The notes beneath the pieces were generated by a model. The model saw nothing but the letters and a program-made list of their open reading frames with translations. It was not told the origin of the DNA and made no database searches. DNA of 64,000 bases from Stenocarpella maydis (Eukaryota; Ascomycota; Sordariomycetes; Diaporthales; Diaporthaceae), in assembly GCA_002270565.1 (NCBI GenBank), contig NQMI01000037.1:129637-193636 (forward strand), given 5' to 3'. Positions within the stretch are counted from its first letter, which is position 1. The number at the start of each line of letters is the position of its first letter. This document shows positions 46,291-57,156 of this stretch, in pieces. A program made the translations under genes and the position numbers.

Positions 46291-47992
46291 GGTCTGTCAT
46301 GTAGAACACAGTACAGCACAGCACAGTACAGCAACAACATTATTTATCACGCCATGGCCGGAAATACAACAAGGCCGGTCTGTCTGCACCTGCGCAGGTC
46401 CGGCCGAGCCAAGCCAGAAGACAAGTCAAATTCGACGGCCCAAGCAGCCCAAATGCCTTGGGGCAGGCGGGTCGGGACGGAGTGAAGACTCCTGAGGCGA
46501 AGGCCTGCACGCTGCCACCATGACGCCCTGGACGCATGGCACCACCAATCAAGCTTTCTGCAGGCGGAGCCAGCATGTTACGTGGTTTGATGCCGTGAGG
46601 TCTTGCGGCTGAAGGTCAGGGGCCAGGGGTGGAGCCCGGATAGGTCTCTTGTCAGGGGGGGCTCGAGCCACCGCAAGATCCATTCTGGCAGTCTGGTTGA
46701 TCTCGTCTGTCCTGTCGTGCCTGTCAAGCAGGACCTCCTGGCCGACGGGGGTGTTTTTGTCTGGTTCCCCCGGTGGCACCCTCTGGGTGGGACAGGTGGG
46801 CTCGTTCCTGTGGCCCATCAGAGGTCGAGAAAGAAGGTGCTGGCAGATGCAGGGCGGGCGGGCGGCTCGCAGCAGCCTTTGTGGGGACTAGAACAAAAGT
46901 AGCCAGATGCGACATGGTACCGCAATAACGTTACCGCACCGTGCATATATGGGCATATGATGATGGCGATATGTTGTATTTCTTCGTGGAACGATGGCCC
47001 CGTACCGGGTGTTGGCCTTCCCCTCCCCCTCCCTCTCCCTGCCTCAAATCTCTCGAGTCTGGGCCGGCACAAGGGGCACAAGCGGGCATCACCTGACGGA
47101 TGACGAGCACCCGTCACCGGGAAAAAGAGGTTTTCACCTTGTTGGAAACACCACACAGAGAGGGCAGGCTGAGCAGGGACGCTAGCCTAGCTCGCAAGCT
47201 GTTTGCAGGAGTCGGATGCGACGCGATCCTTGGCTTTCCCCGCATTTATCTGCAGCAGGGCACGGCCAGAGTCCGCAACGGCAACGCGGCGCAAACGCAG
47301 GCGCAGGGAGGAGACGGCCTCGGGGCCGGCGAGGTTGTTTGGCCAGATTCCAGGCTCGTTTTTAGCACTTGGATGTGGGTGGGGGGGGGGGGGNGGTGGC
47401 GGTGGTACTATTGGAAGTAAGTTAGTAGGCAGAGAGCAGTAGTAGTAGGAGGAGGACGAGGAGGACGAGGAGGCAACCCTTCTAAAGCCTGTCTAGATCA
47501 CTACTCTTACTACATACAGCCCACACGCCTGCAGCTCTCTCATTGCCATCCCATCCCATCCCATCCCATCGTCCCGTCTCCCCTCCCCTCACCCACCTCT
47601 ACCCAAGGCAGAGTCAGTGCGTGGCCTCGACGGCTGACCTGCTGCTGTCTTTTCTTAACCGAACTCAATCGGTCGCGGCCCCGACCTGTCCGCCCTGCTG
47701 CCCGTCCGCCATCGCTTCTTCTCTCGCTGAAGACTCGCAACCTTTCTCTTGCCCCTCGCGGACCCTCACTCACCCAGTCTCCCTCGCTCGTCCACCAGAA
47801 ACCACCCCGTCGCTTGTTGACCCGGCCCGCCCTGCGGGCTATCATTATGTCGACTTTGTTCTGAGCGGATCCCCCTGCTGCAATCCCGCCACCCCCCGGA
47901 CATTAGTCACCCTTTACGGATCACGGAATCACGGGTCACGGCACGCCTGCCCGCCCCTCCCCTCCCCTCCCCCCTCTGATTCCGCCCCCAGG
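46291..47992. other. Intergenic, leader of the Zn2Cys6 gene
   Basis: No gene is seen. It contains a G run with an n at 47394, GAG/GAC trinucleotide runs (about 47445-47475), a CCATC pentamer run (about 47546-47570) and a pyrimidine-rich stretch up to 47992 that is probably promoter and 5' leader. An open frame runs in phase from 47543, but its translation is low-complexity and unlike the protein that follows. Confidence 0.5.
47381..47396. repeat. G homopolymer containing one undetermined base
   Basis: A G run with n at 47394, the second such gap in the window. Confidence 0.85.
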
Positions 47993-50872
47993 ATGAAGAC
48001 CGAAGACGACACCTCCGACTTCGTATCCGCCGTGCCTCCCGCCCCAGCCCCCGAGTCCGACTCCGCCGCCGCCGGCCCTGCTGCCGACTCAGATCCTGCC
48101 GCCGCCGCCCCAGCCCCGACCACCACCGGTTCCTCCGCCTCGCCTACCAAGGCCTCCCAGTCCAAGCGGACCGTCTGTGACCACTGCAGGAGACGACGTA
48201 CGTGTGCCCTTGTCCTACCTGTGCCTCCCACCGCCCCCTCTCTCTGTTGCTCCTTGAACCCCTCCCCCCATAAAACGTGTTTCTGTCACTCTTGTCCCGA
48301 AGGCGCCTCTCACCAAGCCAACCGGTCTCACCGTCTTCTCACACCCTGCCTCAGTCACAAAGCCGGGCCATGCCATGCTGACAGCACTCACTCAGGAATT
48401 CGTTGTGATGGGCAGCTTCCGTGCCAGCAGTGTCTTAATGCCAGCCTGACTTGCAAGCGGGACCATGTTCCCAGGAAGCGTGGCCCCAAGAGGGGTCATG
48501 GTCGTGTCATGTGTGTTGCCCTCATCCCATATGTTCATGTCTGATCTGCCGTGTGAGACCTGCAACTGCAGGACCGCCTGGGCAACCTTTGGTACGGCGG
48601 TGCGCTTCAAGACGCTGTCCCCTGGACTTGGGGTATCCGCCGTCAGGGACGACGCTGACTGACCTGTTTAGCAATGAGCTGAGGGCGCGGGAGAGGGAGA
48701 GGGAGAGCAGGGACAACAGCTTGGAGCCAGAAAACCCACCGGCCCGCGTCGCCTACACCTCTACAGCGCTACCTCAGGATGTCTCATGGCGGAACAACGC
48801 ATCGGATCCTCGCAATGGGCCAGAACCGAGGAGCATCTTCACGTCCGACCAGCACCGGCCTCTCCACCGGCCCTTCCTTCACCTTATCCCGCAGTGTGTC
48901 GATCTCTACTATGAACACATCTATCCCATCATGCCGGTCCTCTACATGCCGGCCATTCGTTCCATGATCGCGAGGCAGATGACACCGTCCGAAAAGAACC
49001 TCATCTTCGCCCTGTGCGCTCTGGTAAGCATGCACATGTCGGGCAAGAGCCTTAGTTTCGACGGCCCGGCATCGTGGGAAGACGCAGGCCGCTTTTTCCT
49101 GGACGAGTGCGTGTCCAACCGGCAGTCCTATGATTTCATGGAGGATGCCTCACTGAATGCCGTCATATCCTCGTTTTGGCTCTCGACGTCCTTCTTTGAG
49201 ATAAACCAGAACCGGAAGTCCTGGCTGTATTTGAGAGAAGCACTCACCCTGGCTCAGGACATGGGCCTTCACGATGATTCAACATACGTTAGCTTGACCC
49301 CTCAGGAGGCCCTGTGCCGACAGCGGGTTTTCTGGATATTATTTGTCACGGAAAGGTCGGTAACCAAAACTGCTCGTGTGGCCCAAGATTGTTGTCTCTG
49401 ACATCGTGCTCAGGTCTTTCGCCATTCTACGCAACAAACCCATCACGTTCAAAAAGACACCAATGCTACCCTCGACGCGTCACTCATACGAGTCCCCTGA
49501 TATCCATGCTGGCTTCCTGCAGCTAGTTTCGTCCTACACCCCTCTGGACGAGTCCTTCGTCTCGGCCTGGAACGAGGGCTCTGATCCTCGGGTCAGTGCG
49601 ACAACGTACCTCGCCCTACAGAACCTTCTGGCCCAGCCTCCCTCGTTCCTTCAGCGGTCTCGTGCCACCACGCCGTCCTCAGACTCGGCACCGATCTTTT
49701 CTACCCCGGTTACAGCAGCACCATCAATCTCGGGCTCGAATGACGATGCCGACGAGGAGATAGTACTATCCGAGCCGACTGCTATTCAGAAGGCCGACCT
49801 TCTCGTCACCCAGCAGTGGCTGAGGCTCATCGTCTGGCAGGCCTCGTTTCGCCAGAGCCTGCTGAGCTGGACGGCCCCACACGAGAGCATGCATTTCGCC
49901 TTCCCCCTGGCGATCGCGCGCTCGACAGCTGCCGTCCTGCAGAGCCTCCCCAGCAGCGCCGTCGAAGTACACGGCATGGGGATATTCGAAAAGATCTTCG
50001 AGATTGGGACCTGGTGCATGAACGTGCTTGGTGCGGTCGACCGCGCCAGTGCCGCTGGGACCCCAATCAGCGGACTTGGCTCGCTGGGTGGTGGCTTCAT
50101 GGGCATGGACTTCCTGCCCGGCAACGGGGACCTTGGTGTGCTCGGAGTCAGTAGGAAAGGCGCCGCCATCGACCCGCTCGAGTTTTTCGTGCGCACGCTC
50201 AGTGCGACGCCAAACAGCAGGACGCAGTTCGCCGAGAGGCTGCTGATGTTTGCCCAGGAACGGCCCGGCGGGATGAGAATGTCCTTGACACCGTCGCTCA
50301 CATCGCCCATCCTCGGGCCCGAAAGCATGTCTCTGAGCTGGCTGACGGGCTCAAACAGCGGAGGTCAACAAATGGGTGGTATCCTCGGGGAGGTGGTCAA
50401 GGACGAGCAGGAGCCAGATCCTGATTCGGAAATGTACTCGCTAGGTGGCAACCTGAACGCCGGGCAGTCCGCACCTTCGTACCTCGGCGACCCGCTGCTC
50501 GATCCTAATAACGTCAGCGCCTTTAGCACCGCCCTGAACAGTGTTGCTACGGGCCAGCGCTCCACCCCGTCATCCATGCCCTCGCTGGCGACCTCGGTAC
50601 CGCTACCAAACTGGGCGAGTGACGCGAACGGGGATCCCCAGCAGGACTGGGAGTATGACCTGACCAGCCCGCTGGTAGACAGTTTCAGTAACCATGTCTC
50701 GGCCTACAACAGTGGTATAGGGACCCCAATCGGGCCCTTCACCCCCGGGGCCTTTTCGAGACAGGACTCGGCCGACAGCTTGTACCAGTACCAGCAAAGA
50801 CAGCGTCAGCAATTCACGAGCGGGCTTAGCAATGGCGGGAGCTCCAACAGCATCGGTATGGCCAACGAATAG
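47993..50872 (+). CDS. Zn2Cys6 (GAL4-type) transcription factor with fungal-specific TF domain
   Basis: Four exons (47993-48197, 48396-48510, 48672-49355, 49414-50872) give 820 residues. The zinc cluster is exact: C62-x2-C65-x6-C72-x5-C78-x2-C81-x6-C88, followed by the basic linker DHVPRKRGPKRGHGR. Intron 1 falls inside the cluster and its removal restores RRRR-IRCDGQLPC. The fungal-specific TF middle-homology domain spans about residues 155-480 (CVDLYYEHIYPIMPVLY, RKSWLYLREALTLAQDMGLH, LCRQRVFWILFVTERSFAILRNKP). The tail is long and Ser/Gly/Pro-rich. The cluster and the RGPKRGHGRVINEL linker remind me of the AmyR/COL-26-like group of sugar-utilisation regulators, but I cannot confirm orthology. 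The third intron uses a weak GTCGGT donor forced by frame. Confidence 0.9.
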
Positions 50873-51966
50873 GGTGGTGGAAATGGCGGTGCTGCAAGTG
50901 GCGTTGCTTAAAGGCTTTTACTTGGAATTGAACAAGGGAGCTTATCGAGGCGACGGGCATAGAAATGGCAAGAGGCTTCTCGAGCAATTTGGCGAGGAGG
51001 GATCTTTTTCGGCATATTCACTTGGTAAGGTGCGATTGCTTCTGCTACTTTGGAGTTGCTTGGATGATACCGGGGTGCATATGAGGTGCTCTTAATTTCA
51101 TTGGTGTGGTGCATCATGTGTTGATTTTGTTTCTCCCTATTCTGGGGTACATATGCATTTCAGGAGAAGGGTCCGGATGTGGGAACCCTGATCAGTCCGT
51201 TGAAGAAATGACATTTGATTCATGGCCCGCGATCCTCTTCCGATTTGGCCCAGAACGTGAGCCCTGAGTGACCGACCTATGACGCGCGCTCCAAGTGTGA
51301 GACTGGGAAACAAGCGTTGCGAGTACAACGGTTCACCGCCCGTCAGGCATCTCAGGGCTTCACGGTGGATGTGGTCAGTGGCTGTTGTGTTTGCACCCCA
51401 ACTGCGCATGCTAGACCAAATAAAAGCTTTCGTCGTGCTGAGTGACGGAATCTCCCAGCTGTGGGACAACGGTAAGTGGTCTCTCTGGGGTGGGTGCAAT
51501 ATTCTTTGAGATATCTATGTTCTTCGTTCACTTGGTTGCAGCGGGGATGTCATCATCTCTCTCCTTCACGGACAGCAGAAGAAGCCGGTAAAAGCGAATC
51601 AATCCGTCAGAGTCCACCCGAACCGGCGCGTGCTAGGCTTTACGGGCGGTTGTCTCCGAAATAGAGAGGGCATGTTCATTACCATGTTCCGCCTCACTGT
51701 GCAAACAATCGTCCCTCTGAACAAAAGGTGTCCAATGAATGCATTGGCGAATTTTAACACACAAAGAGAAAGACCTGGAGCGTCACAAACAGGCCGACGT
51801 CGAGTACGGAGTGCAGAGGAACAAATTTGATCAGCGACAGCAGTGCCACCTCCTGGGGAAAGGCCCCAAGACGGCACCGGCAGTCAAGCCTCGAGCTTTG
51901 GGAAGCTTCTCATATTATTCCTCGACGTTTAAAACAGCCACATGAGACAGCTAGAAAATAGGAACA
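50873..51966. other. Convergent intergenic region
   Basis: It lies between the 3' ends of the Zn2Cys6 gene (+) and SDA1 (-). No gene is recognised; both 3' UTRs are probably here. Confidence 0.5.
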
Positions 51967-54183
51967 TTAGTGGTTGCCCCTCCTCCCGCCCTTCTTGCTC
52001 CTATCAACATGCTCCTGCAGGACCTTCCTCGTCTGCACAAGACTCCGCTTGTGCTTCTGCTTGGCCTTGCCGAGGGTCATCAGGAAGTTCTTCTTCCTGG
52101 CCTTCTCCTTGTTGGACGTGGACTTGCCCTCGGCCTCCTTCTTGGACTTCCGGATGGCCTGCGTGGACTTGTGCTCCTCGCGGTTGGGCTTGCCCTCCCG
52201 GGCCAGGGCGACCCTTTCCTCCTTGGTCGCCTTGCGCAGCTTCGCCGGCAGCTCGATCTGCTCGGCCGTCAGGGGGTCGTCCGCGTGCCGGGCTGCGAGT
52301 TCCCGGGCGTGCTTTGAGCGGTTGCCCATGGCCTTGTCGAGGTTGGCCTGCAGGCGCAGCTCCTGCAGCTTGGCCAGGTCTGCGGGCGTGAGGATGGTGG
52401 TGGTGGCGAGCTTGGACATCCGCTCAATCTCTGCTGCCCCGCCCGGCTGCTCCCCATCCACAAGCTCTGGGGCCTCAGATGACCCTTTCCTCTGGCGCTT
52501 GGCCACCGGCTCATCGTCCTCGTCCCCGCTTGACACGGCAATCCAGCCACCAGAATCGCTGCTGGCTTCAGAATCCACCTCCCAGTCACTGTCGTCAGAC
52601 ACGTCATCCTCCGGATCCTCCTCACTGCCAGCTTCTTCCGGCAGACCCTTGGCGACCCGTTTCCGCTTCCTCTCCTCCTCCTTCCACTTCTCAAGGAGCT
52701 CGAGGCCTTCGATACCACCGGCATCCTGTTCTCCAAACTTCCGCTGTTGCAGCTCCCCACTCCGCAGGTTAATGGTGGCGTTCTTGCCACGGTCCCTCTT
52801 CCTGAGCATCTCTGCACCGACCTCACGGTACAAGGACAACAGCCCCTTTGCGGCCATCATCGTGCCCTTATCCTTGCTCTTGCGGTACTGCACCAGGTCT
52901 TGCAGCAATGTCTCCGTCATAGCCAGTGGCTGACGCACGCAGACCTCGCGGATGGAATTCAGGCCGGCGGCTGCCACCTCTGCCGCGGCCGCTTCCGAGA
53001 CAAACTCATTCGCGATCTTCATGATCAGAGGCTCCAGGGCGTCCGGCGGGACGAGGTCGTGTGTTGCCTGGGCAAGACATGCCAGGAAGGTCGTGACGGA
53101 CTGCTGTTTTGGCGTGAGGAACTTGATGAACCAAGAATAGAGATTGATGACGGTGAGCTTGTGTAGTCCGACCAGCCGAGTGACCAGCTGCAGCACGAGC
53201 AGCTTGCTCTCCAGGGCCAGCTTCGTCTTGGTGTTGAGGAGGTGCTTCTGAAACAACTGCTCGGCAAACCCCTGGGGGTCATGGAGCAGGTGCAGGGCAG
53301 AGAAGTTCAGCGGGTGTGGCTGGTGCTTCTTGCGCTCTTGCTTCTTGACCTTGTCGACTGCAGACTTGTACTGCCTCGCGTGCTTCTTGGACTTCTTGTT
53401 GATGCCGTGCTGGTGCTGCATCTTCTTGAGGTCGATAGCTTCGTCATCGCTGCTGTCATCCTCCATCTCCTCTCGCTCCTTGTCGCCACCCAGGAAGAAC
53501 CGAACCCCTCCCACCACGACCTTCTCGCTGTCGGCTAGACATGCCTCCTTCATGACCTGCACGGGCTTCGCGTCGGTCCATATCTGCCGCCGCCACATCT
53601 CGCGCGTCAACCGCACAGCCCATACTCCCTTGGGTGAAGTCTTGTCCGAGGTGATGAGTATCGAGAGTACATTTTGTACCGTCCGGTTGAGGGGGTGGTT
53701 CGTGTGTTTCGAGTTCGAGTTGCGCAGGTCGCTGACGATCTTCTGGTACAGCACGGCCCTGAGGCTCTTGCTGGGGGTCGAGACAAGGATTGGGAACAAG
53801 GTGGTCAGGAGGTATTCGGAGGATATGATGTCCTTCCTTCGCAGGAGCACCAGGCTCCCAGCCAGCTTCTCGCGCACGTCGGGTGCAAGGATGGCGTGGT
53901 GCTGCATCAGGACCTCCTTGAGGTCGTCCGGAAAGGTCTCGGTCTCCTCCTTGAAGCAGTCAGCAACATGAGTGATGAAGTCGATCTTATCATGGAAGTC
54001 CTGCGAGACATCCCTAGTCACACTAGCCGGGTTGTCGAGGAAAACCTCCTTGGTGGAGAGGTAGGCCGAGTACTGTCGTTGGAACTCGTCCGCATAGCTC
54101 TGGGGGTCTGATCGGACTTTGAACTGCAAACTTGCGAGATCGGCATCGAGCTTCTCGAGCGCTCCCACTTTCCTCTTGCCCAT
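51967..54183 (-). CDS. SDA1: Sda1 homologue, 60S ribosome biogenesis factor
   Basis: A single uninterrupted minus-strand ORF gives 738 residues from MGKRKVGALEKLDADL. The frame extends 37 codons further 5' (to 54294) through non-conserved sequence, so the internal ATG is preferred. N-terminal family words are FQRQYSAYLSTKEVFLDNP, DFITHVADCF, LRRKDIISSEYLL, VQNVLSIL. The middle has KKQERKKHQPHPLNFSALHL and LTPKQQSVTTFLACLAQATHDLVPPD. Next comes an acidic Asp/Glu/Ser tract with WEVDSE. The basic tail has KKNFLMTLGKAKQKHKRSL, a strong SDA1 hallmark, ending in a GGRRGNH-type terminus. Sda1 acts in the nucleolus/nucleus in late pre-60S assembly and export and is needed for passage through G1. It is tandem with the small gene to its right and convergent with the Zn2Cys6 gene. 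Confidence 0.95.
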   Translation of the reverse strand: MGKRKVGALEKLDADLASLQFKVRSDPQSYADEFQRQYSAYLSTKEVFLDNPASVTRDVSQDFHDKIDFITHVADCFKEETETFPDDLKEVLMQHHAILAPDVREKLAGSLVLLRRKDIISSEYLLTTLFPILVSTPSKSLRAVLYQKIVSDLRNSNSKHTNHPLNRTVQNVLSILITSDKTSPKGVWAVRLTREMWRRQIWTDAKPVQVMKEACLADSEKVVVGGVRFFLGGDKEREEMEDDSSDDEAIDLKKMQHQHGINKKSKKHARQYKSAVDKVKKQERKKHQPHPLNFSALHLLHDPQGFAEQLFQKHLLNTKTKLALESKLLVLQLVTRLVGLHKLTVINLYSWFIKFLTPKQQSVTTFLACLAQATHDLVPPDALEPLIMKIANEFVSEAAAAEVAAAGLNSIREVCVRQPLAMTETLLQDLVQYRKSKDKGTMMAAKGLLSLYREVGAEMLRKRDRGKNATINLRSGELQQRKFGEQDAGGIEGLELLEKWKEEERKRKRVAKGLPEEAGSEEDPEDDVSDDSDWEVDSEASSDSGGWIAVSSGDEDDEPVAKRQRKGSSEAPELVDGEQPGGAAEIERMSKLATTTILTPADLAKLQELRLQANLDKAMGNRSKHARELAARHADDPLTAEQIELPAKLRKATKEERVALAREGKPNREEHKSTQAIRKSKKEAEGKSTSNKEKARKKNFLMTLGKAKQKHKRSLVQTRKVLQEHVDRSKKGGRRGNH

Positions 54184-54410
54184 GGTTGCCGTTAGATTCA
54201 CCAGTGGATTCGGACCGTCTGATTTCGACAGTCGAGGTCCCGTAATCTTGGAAGTTCTCAGCTGTGAGGGTGCAGGAAAGTAGGCTTGGGCCAAAATTTA
54301 TGGTATCGATAAGAGCGCGTCTGCTTATCTTATCTATGAAGTATGGAGCTGGATGGTGATTTCTGAACCAGGTAACTCTGGATTATTTTCTATTTCTGGG
54401 GATTTTTTTC

Positions 54411-54441
<31 letters not shown>

Positions 54442-54760
54442 GGAAAGGAATAAAGGACCCCGAGAGTCAGAAAATAATATTGAATCAAATGAGCATATTT
54501 TGTAAATGTTGGATGCTGCCAGATGTGGACGCATGGCAGCGGAAAATCAGGCCGAATTCACCGAGCAAGCCCAAGTCCTGGGCTGCACGACACGGGGATA
54601 GAACAGGTAGGAGGTCTCGAATACTGACGATTCCCAACGTCAGGATGCATAATCGCCATGCCCAGATGCCATCGATACACAAGGGAAGAATAAAGATATG
54701 CTCTGCTATTTCATCAACGAGCCAATTGCGCCGCTGCCGCAATAACTGTTCCCTGTCTAA
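54184..54760. promoter_or_regulatory. SDA1 promoter region
   Basis: This 577-base spacer between SDA1 and the next minus-strand gene holds a long A run (54416-54441) and no ORF of note. Confidence 0.45.
54416..54441. promoter_or_regulatory. 26-nt poly(dA:dT) tract upstream of SDA1
   Basis: An uninterrupted A run on the plus strand lies about 233 bases before the SDA1 ATG, at almost the same distance as the tract in front of OLA1. Confidence 0.45.
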
Positions 54761-55351
54761 TCACTGCCCGTCAACGCCTCCCTGTCCCTTCCAATACTTG
54801 GGGTTAACCTTGTCCTCTGCTGCCGGGCTTGCTCGATCGTGCTAAGCGGCCAAGTTGGTCAGTATAATTGTCAACATTGCAGCTCGGGGCCATGAGACAA
54901 GAGGACGGGAGGTCAGGGCCGGGCTCCAACATACTTTCTTTTCAAACTCGGCATTATGCCTGTCGACCTCGTCCTGCTGCTCCTTAGTAAGCTTGTCCCT
55001 GCCCTGGCCCGGGATGCTAGCATTGTTGATCTTGGGCTGAGGAGGCGGGTTCTCGGAGCTAGAGAGGGGCTCGCCGCCGCCGGTCCGGCCCTTGGCGCCG
55101 GCACCGGCTAGGCGGTCTGCCGAGGGGCTGCTCCCGGTGTCGAGCCTGTCGGACTTCTGATACTGCTCCTCGGCATCCTTGGAGCGGGAGCCCCCTGACT
55201 GGGCAGAAGCTTGCTCGGCCTCCTTTGGAGCAGAGGATGCGTAGGGTCGACGGGCGGGGGTGGGGAGGGCTGCTACCCCGGTCCTGATGGTGGATGTGGG
55301 GAAGGGCGGGATACGGGCGGCCCGGATGACGTGGAGAGCGAGACGGTTCAT
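54761..55351 (-). CDS. Small fungal protein with mitochondrial-type presequence
   Basis: Two minus-strand exons (55351-54935 and 54841-54761) give 165 residues. The first 40 residues are Arg-rich with no acidic residue (MNRLALHVIRAARIPP, RTGVAALPTPARRPYASS), as in a mitochondrial targeting peptide, with RPYASS a plausible cleavage region. The rest is hydrophilic and low-complexity (Gly/Ser/Glu/Lys) with DKLTKEQQDEVDRHNAEFEKK. After the 93-nt intron it ends AAEDKVNPKYWKGQGGVDGQ. If the intron were retained the frame would read through to a stop at 54842. I recognise the DKVNPKYWKGQG ending as conserved-looking but do not know the family. A role in the mitochondrial matrix is only inferred. Confidence 0.75.
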
Positions 55352-57156
55352 TCTGATTGCTTAGGCACTACACCAGGCAGATGATGTGCCGGGTATGTAG
55401 GTGTGGGTATGTGGGTAAGGCAAGCGTCTGTCGGTTGTATGTGGCTGTGCGAGGGCTTATAAGCTGTTTTGTAGTAGTGGTGAGTGATGTCCTTACCTGG
55501 CGGGCAGCAGCCGACTAGGAGATCAAGAGCAAAAGGGAATAGATTAGGCCTGTGGTGTTGATTAATGGATGGAAAGGGATCAAACACAACACCCAGGTCT
55601 AAAGCTCTGGATTACCAGTGATGATATCATTGAACCTCTGGGGATAGGGACCTCGGGCAATGACGCAACTGGCTGTGCCGGCAACACAAGTACCGCGGGG
55701 CATAACGACAGAACGAGCATGTCTATAGGTACTACCTAGATGCCTAGATACTGGTGCTTGGTGCTAGACGGCATGCCTCGAAGGCCTCCGGAGGAATGGA
55801 CGACTGAGCCTAGACACGACGAGGGTGGGTGTGTGCATGGAAGCCGAAACTCAATTCGAGCCGCTGCAGATATACCATGTCCCTTGTCCAGACGTATGTA
55901 GCCCATGATACCCGACTGGGGGCATGGCCACGCTGGGGGGCGGTTGTTTGTCTGCGAGCAAGCAAGCGGCCAGGCTGCGCCTCGCCCCCCGGGCCGAGTG
56001 CTGACGGCCGTCCAAGGCGTGCAAGGTCTCGGGAGGGGGTTGCCAGGTACGTTTGCCTGTTTGTGCATGCAAGAGTGCGTGGGTGGGACCCGAGAATGGA
56101 CCCGAGGCTTGTTGAGGGGTCTAGATCCGTCCCGGCCAGCCTGACAGAGGTTCATCGTGGAGTGCCTGAGTAGTGCATGCAGCCGCCGGAAATGGCTTGC
56201 AGTCTGCCCAATGCAGGCGGGTTTATCCACACCGGCCGCAGCTCCTGTTCCCTGTCCCTGTCCCCTGTCCCTGTTAAAGTGGCCCATGGCGGGCGGCCGG
56301 GGCACTGCTGCCTGCACGGTGGAAGCACGACACACACGCCATGCACTCGAGGATGACGGGCGAGCAGCGGGCTGCAACTCGAGGTGTGTGTGTGCGCGCG
56401 CGTGGTCTGCGCTTGCACTATACGAAACCTGAGCGGTGTGGCTTTCTTACACTTTGGTTTTTCTGGTGCTGTATTGAACGTCCTGTCCCTGCCACCGGAT
56501 CAACAAGGAAGCCAGAGGTGTGTGTGCTGTCAGCTGATGATTGCCGCTCCTTCCGCGGTTACTCGAGGTTCGTGCGGAGGATCAATCCGCGCTTGTGCCG
56601 GCAGCGCAGCGCCAGCGCACGCAGGCAGCAGCGCAGGAGAGAGTAGGCCGGGGGGGGGGGTGTTGTGTGATGCATCGCAACCAGGTCGCCGCAAGGCTTC
56701 TGGACGTGGTGCTGCTGCTAGCGCTCCTTAGAGATCCGCTAATCTCGAATCACGACTTCAGCTCCGACTCCTTCGCAGCCCACATACACAGGCAAGCGCC
56801 CACCCCTCACCAACCGACCAACCGACCAACCAACACAACCTGCATCCCAAAGGACCCCACAACACAAATCCCACACCCACGGGCCACGCCAGGGCTGGCA
56901 GAGCCTCGCCCTCACATGGTACAAGAACATCCTGGCCCCCTCTGGCCGTCCTGATCTCACCTCAACAGCCCAGGCAAGCAACCTCAACCCCGGATCCCCC
57001 GCCCAACATCAGACCTGTCTCTTTTCTGGCTCCCGCTCTCGACTCTGCTTGGGTGACGGACCCATTGTTCCCGCTTCAAAAACACCACCATCCTCTCCAC
57101 TCGTGCCCAGAGTGCCCTCACTTCCGGCCCCGACCGGCACATCGCAGAGCCTCGCC
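55352..57156. other. Divergent intergenic region, no gene recognised
   Basis: It separates the small minus-strand gene from the Clr5 gene. It contains CCCTGTCC repeats (about 56245-56275), a GTGTGCGCGCGC alternating purine-pyrimidine run (about 56384-56403), a G run (about 56650), a CAACCGAC run (about 56810-56835) and C/A-rich leader sequence before 57157. Confidence 0.45.

Noticed and set aside
47543..47992. N-terminal extension of the Zn2Cys6 protein
   Set aside because: It is in frame but its translation is low-complexity leader sequence. The ATG at 47993 gives a typical acidic Ala/Pro-rich N-terminus.
54184..54294. 37-residue N-terminal extension of Sda1
   Set aside because: MGKRKVGALEKLDADL is the family-typical beginning, and the extension has no conserved features.
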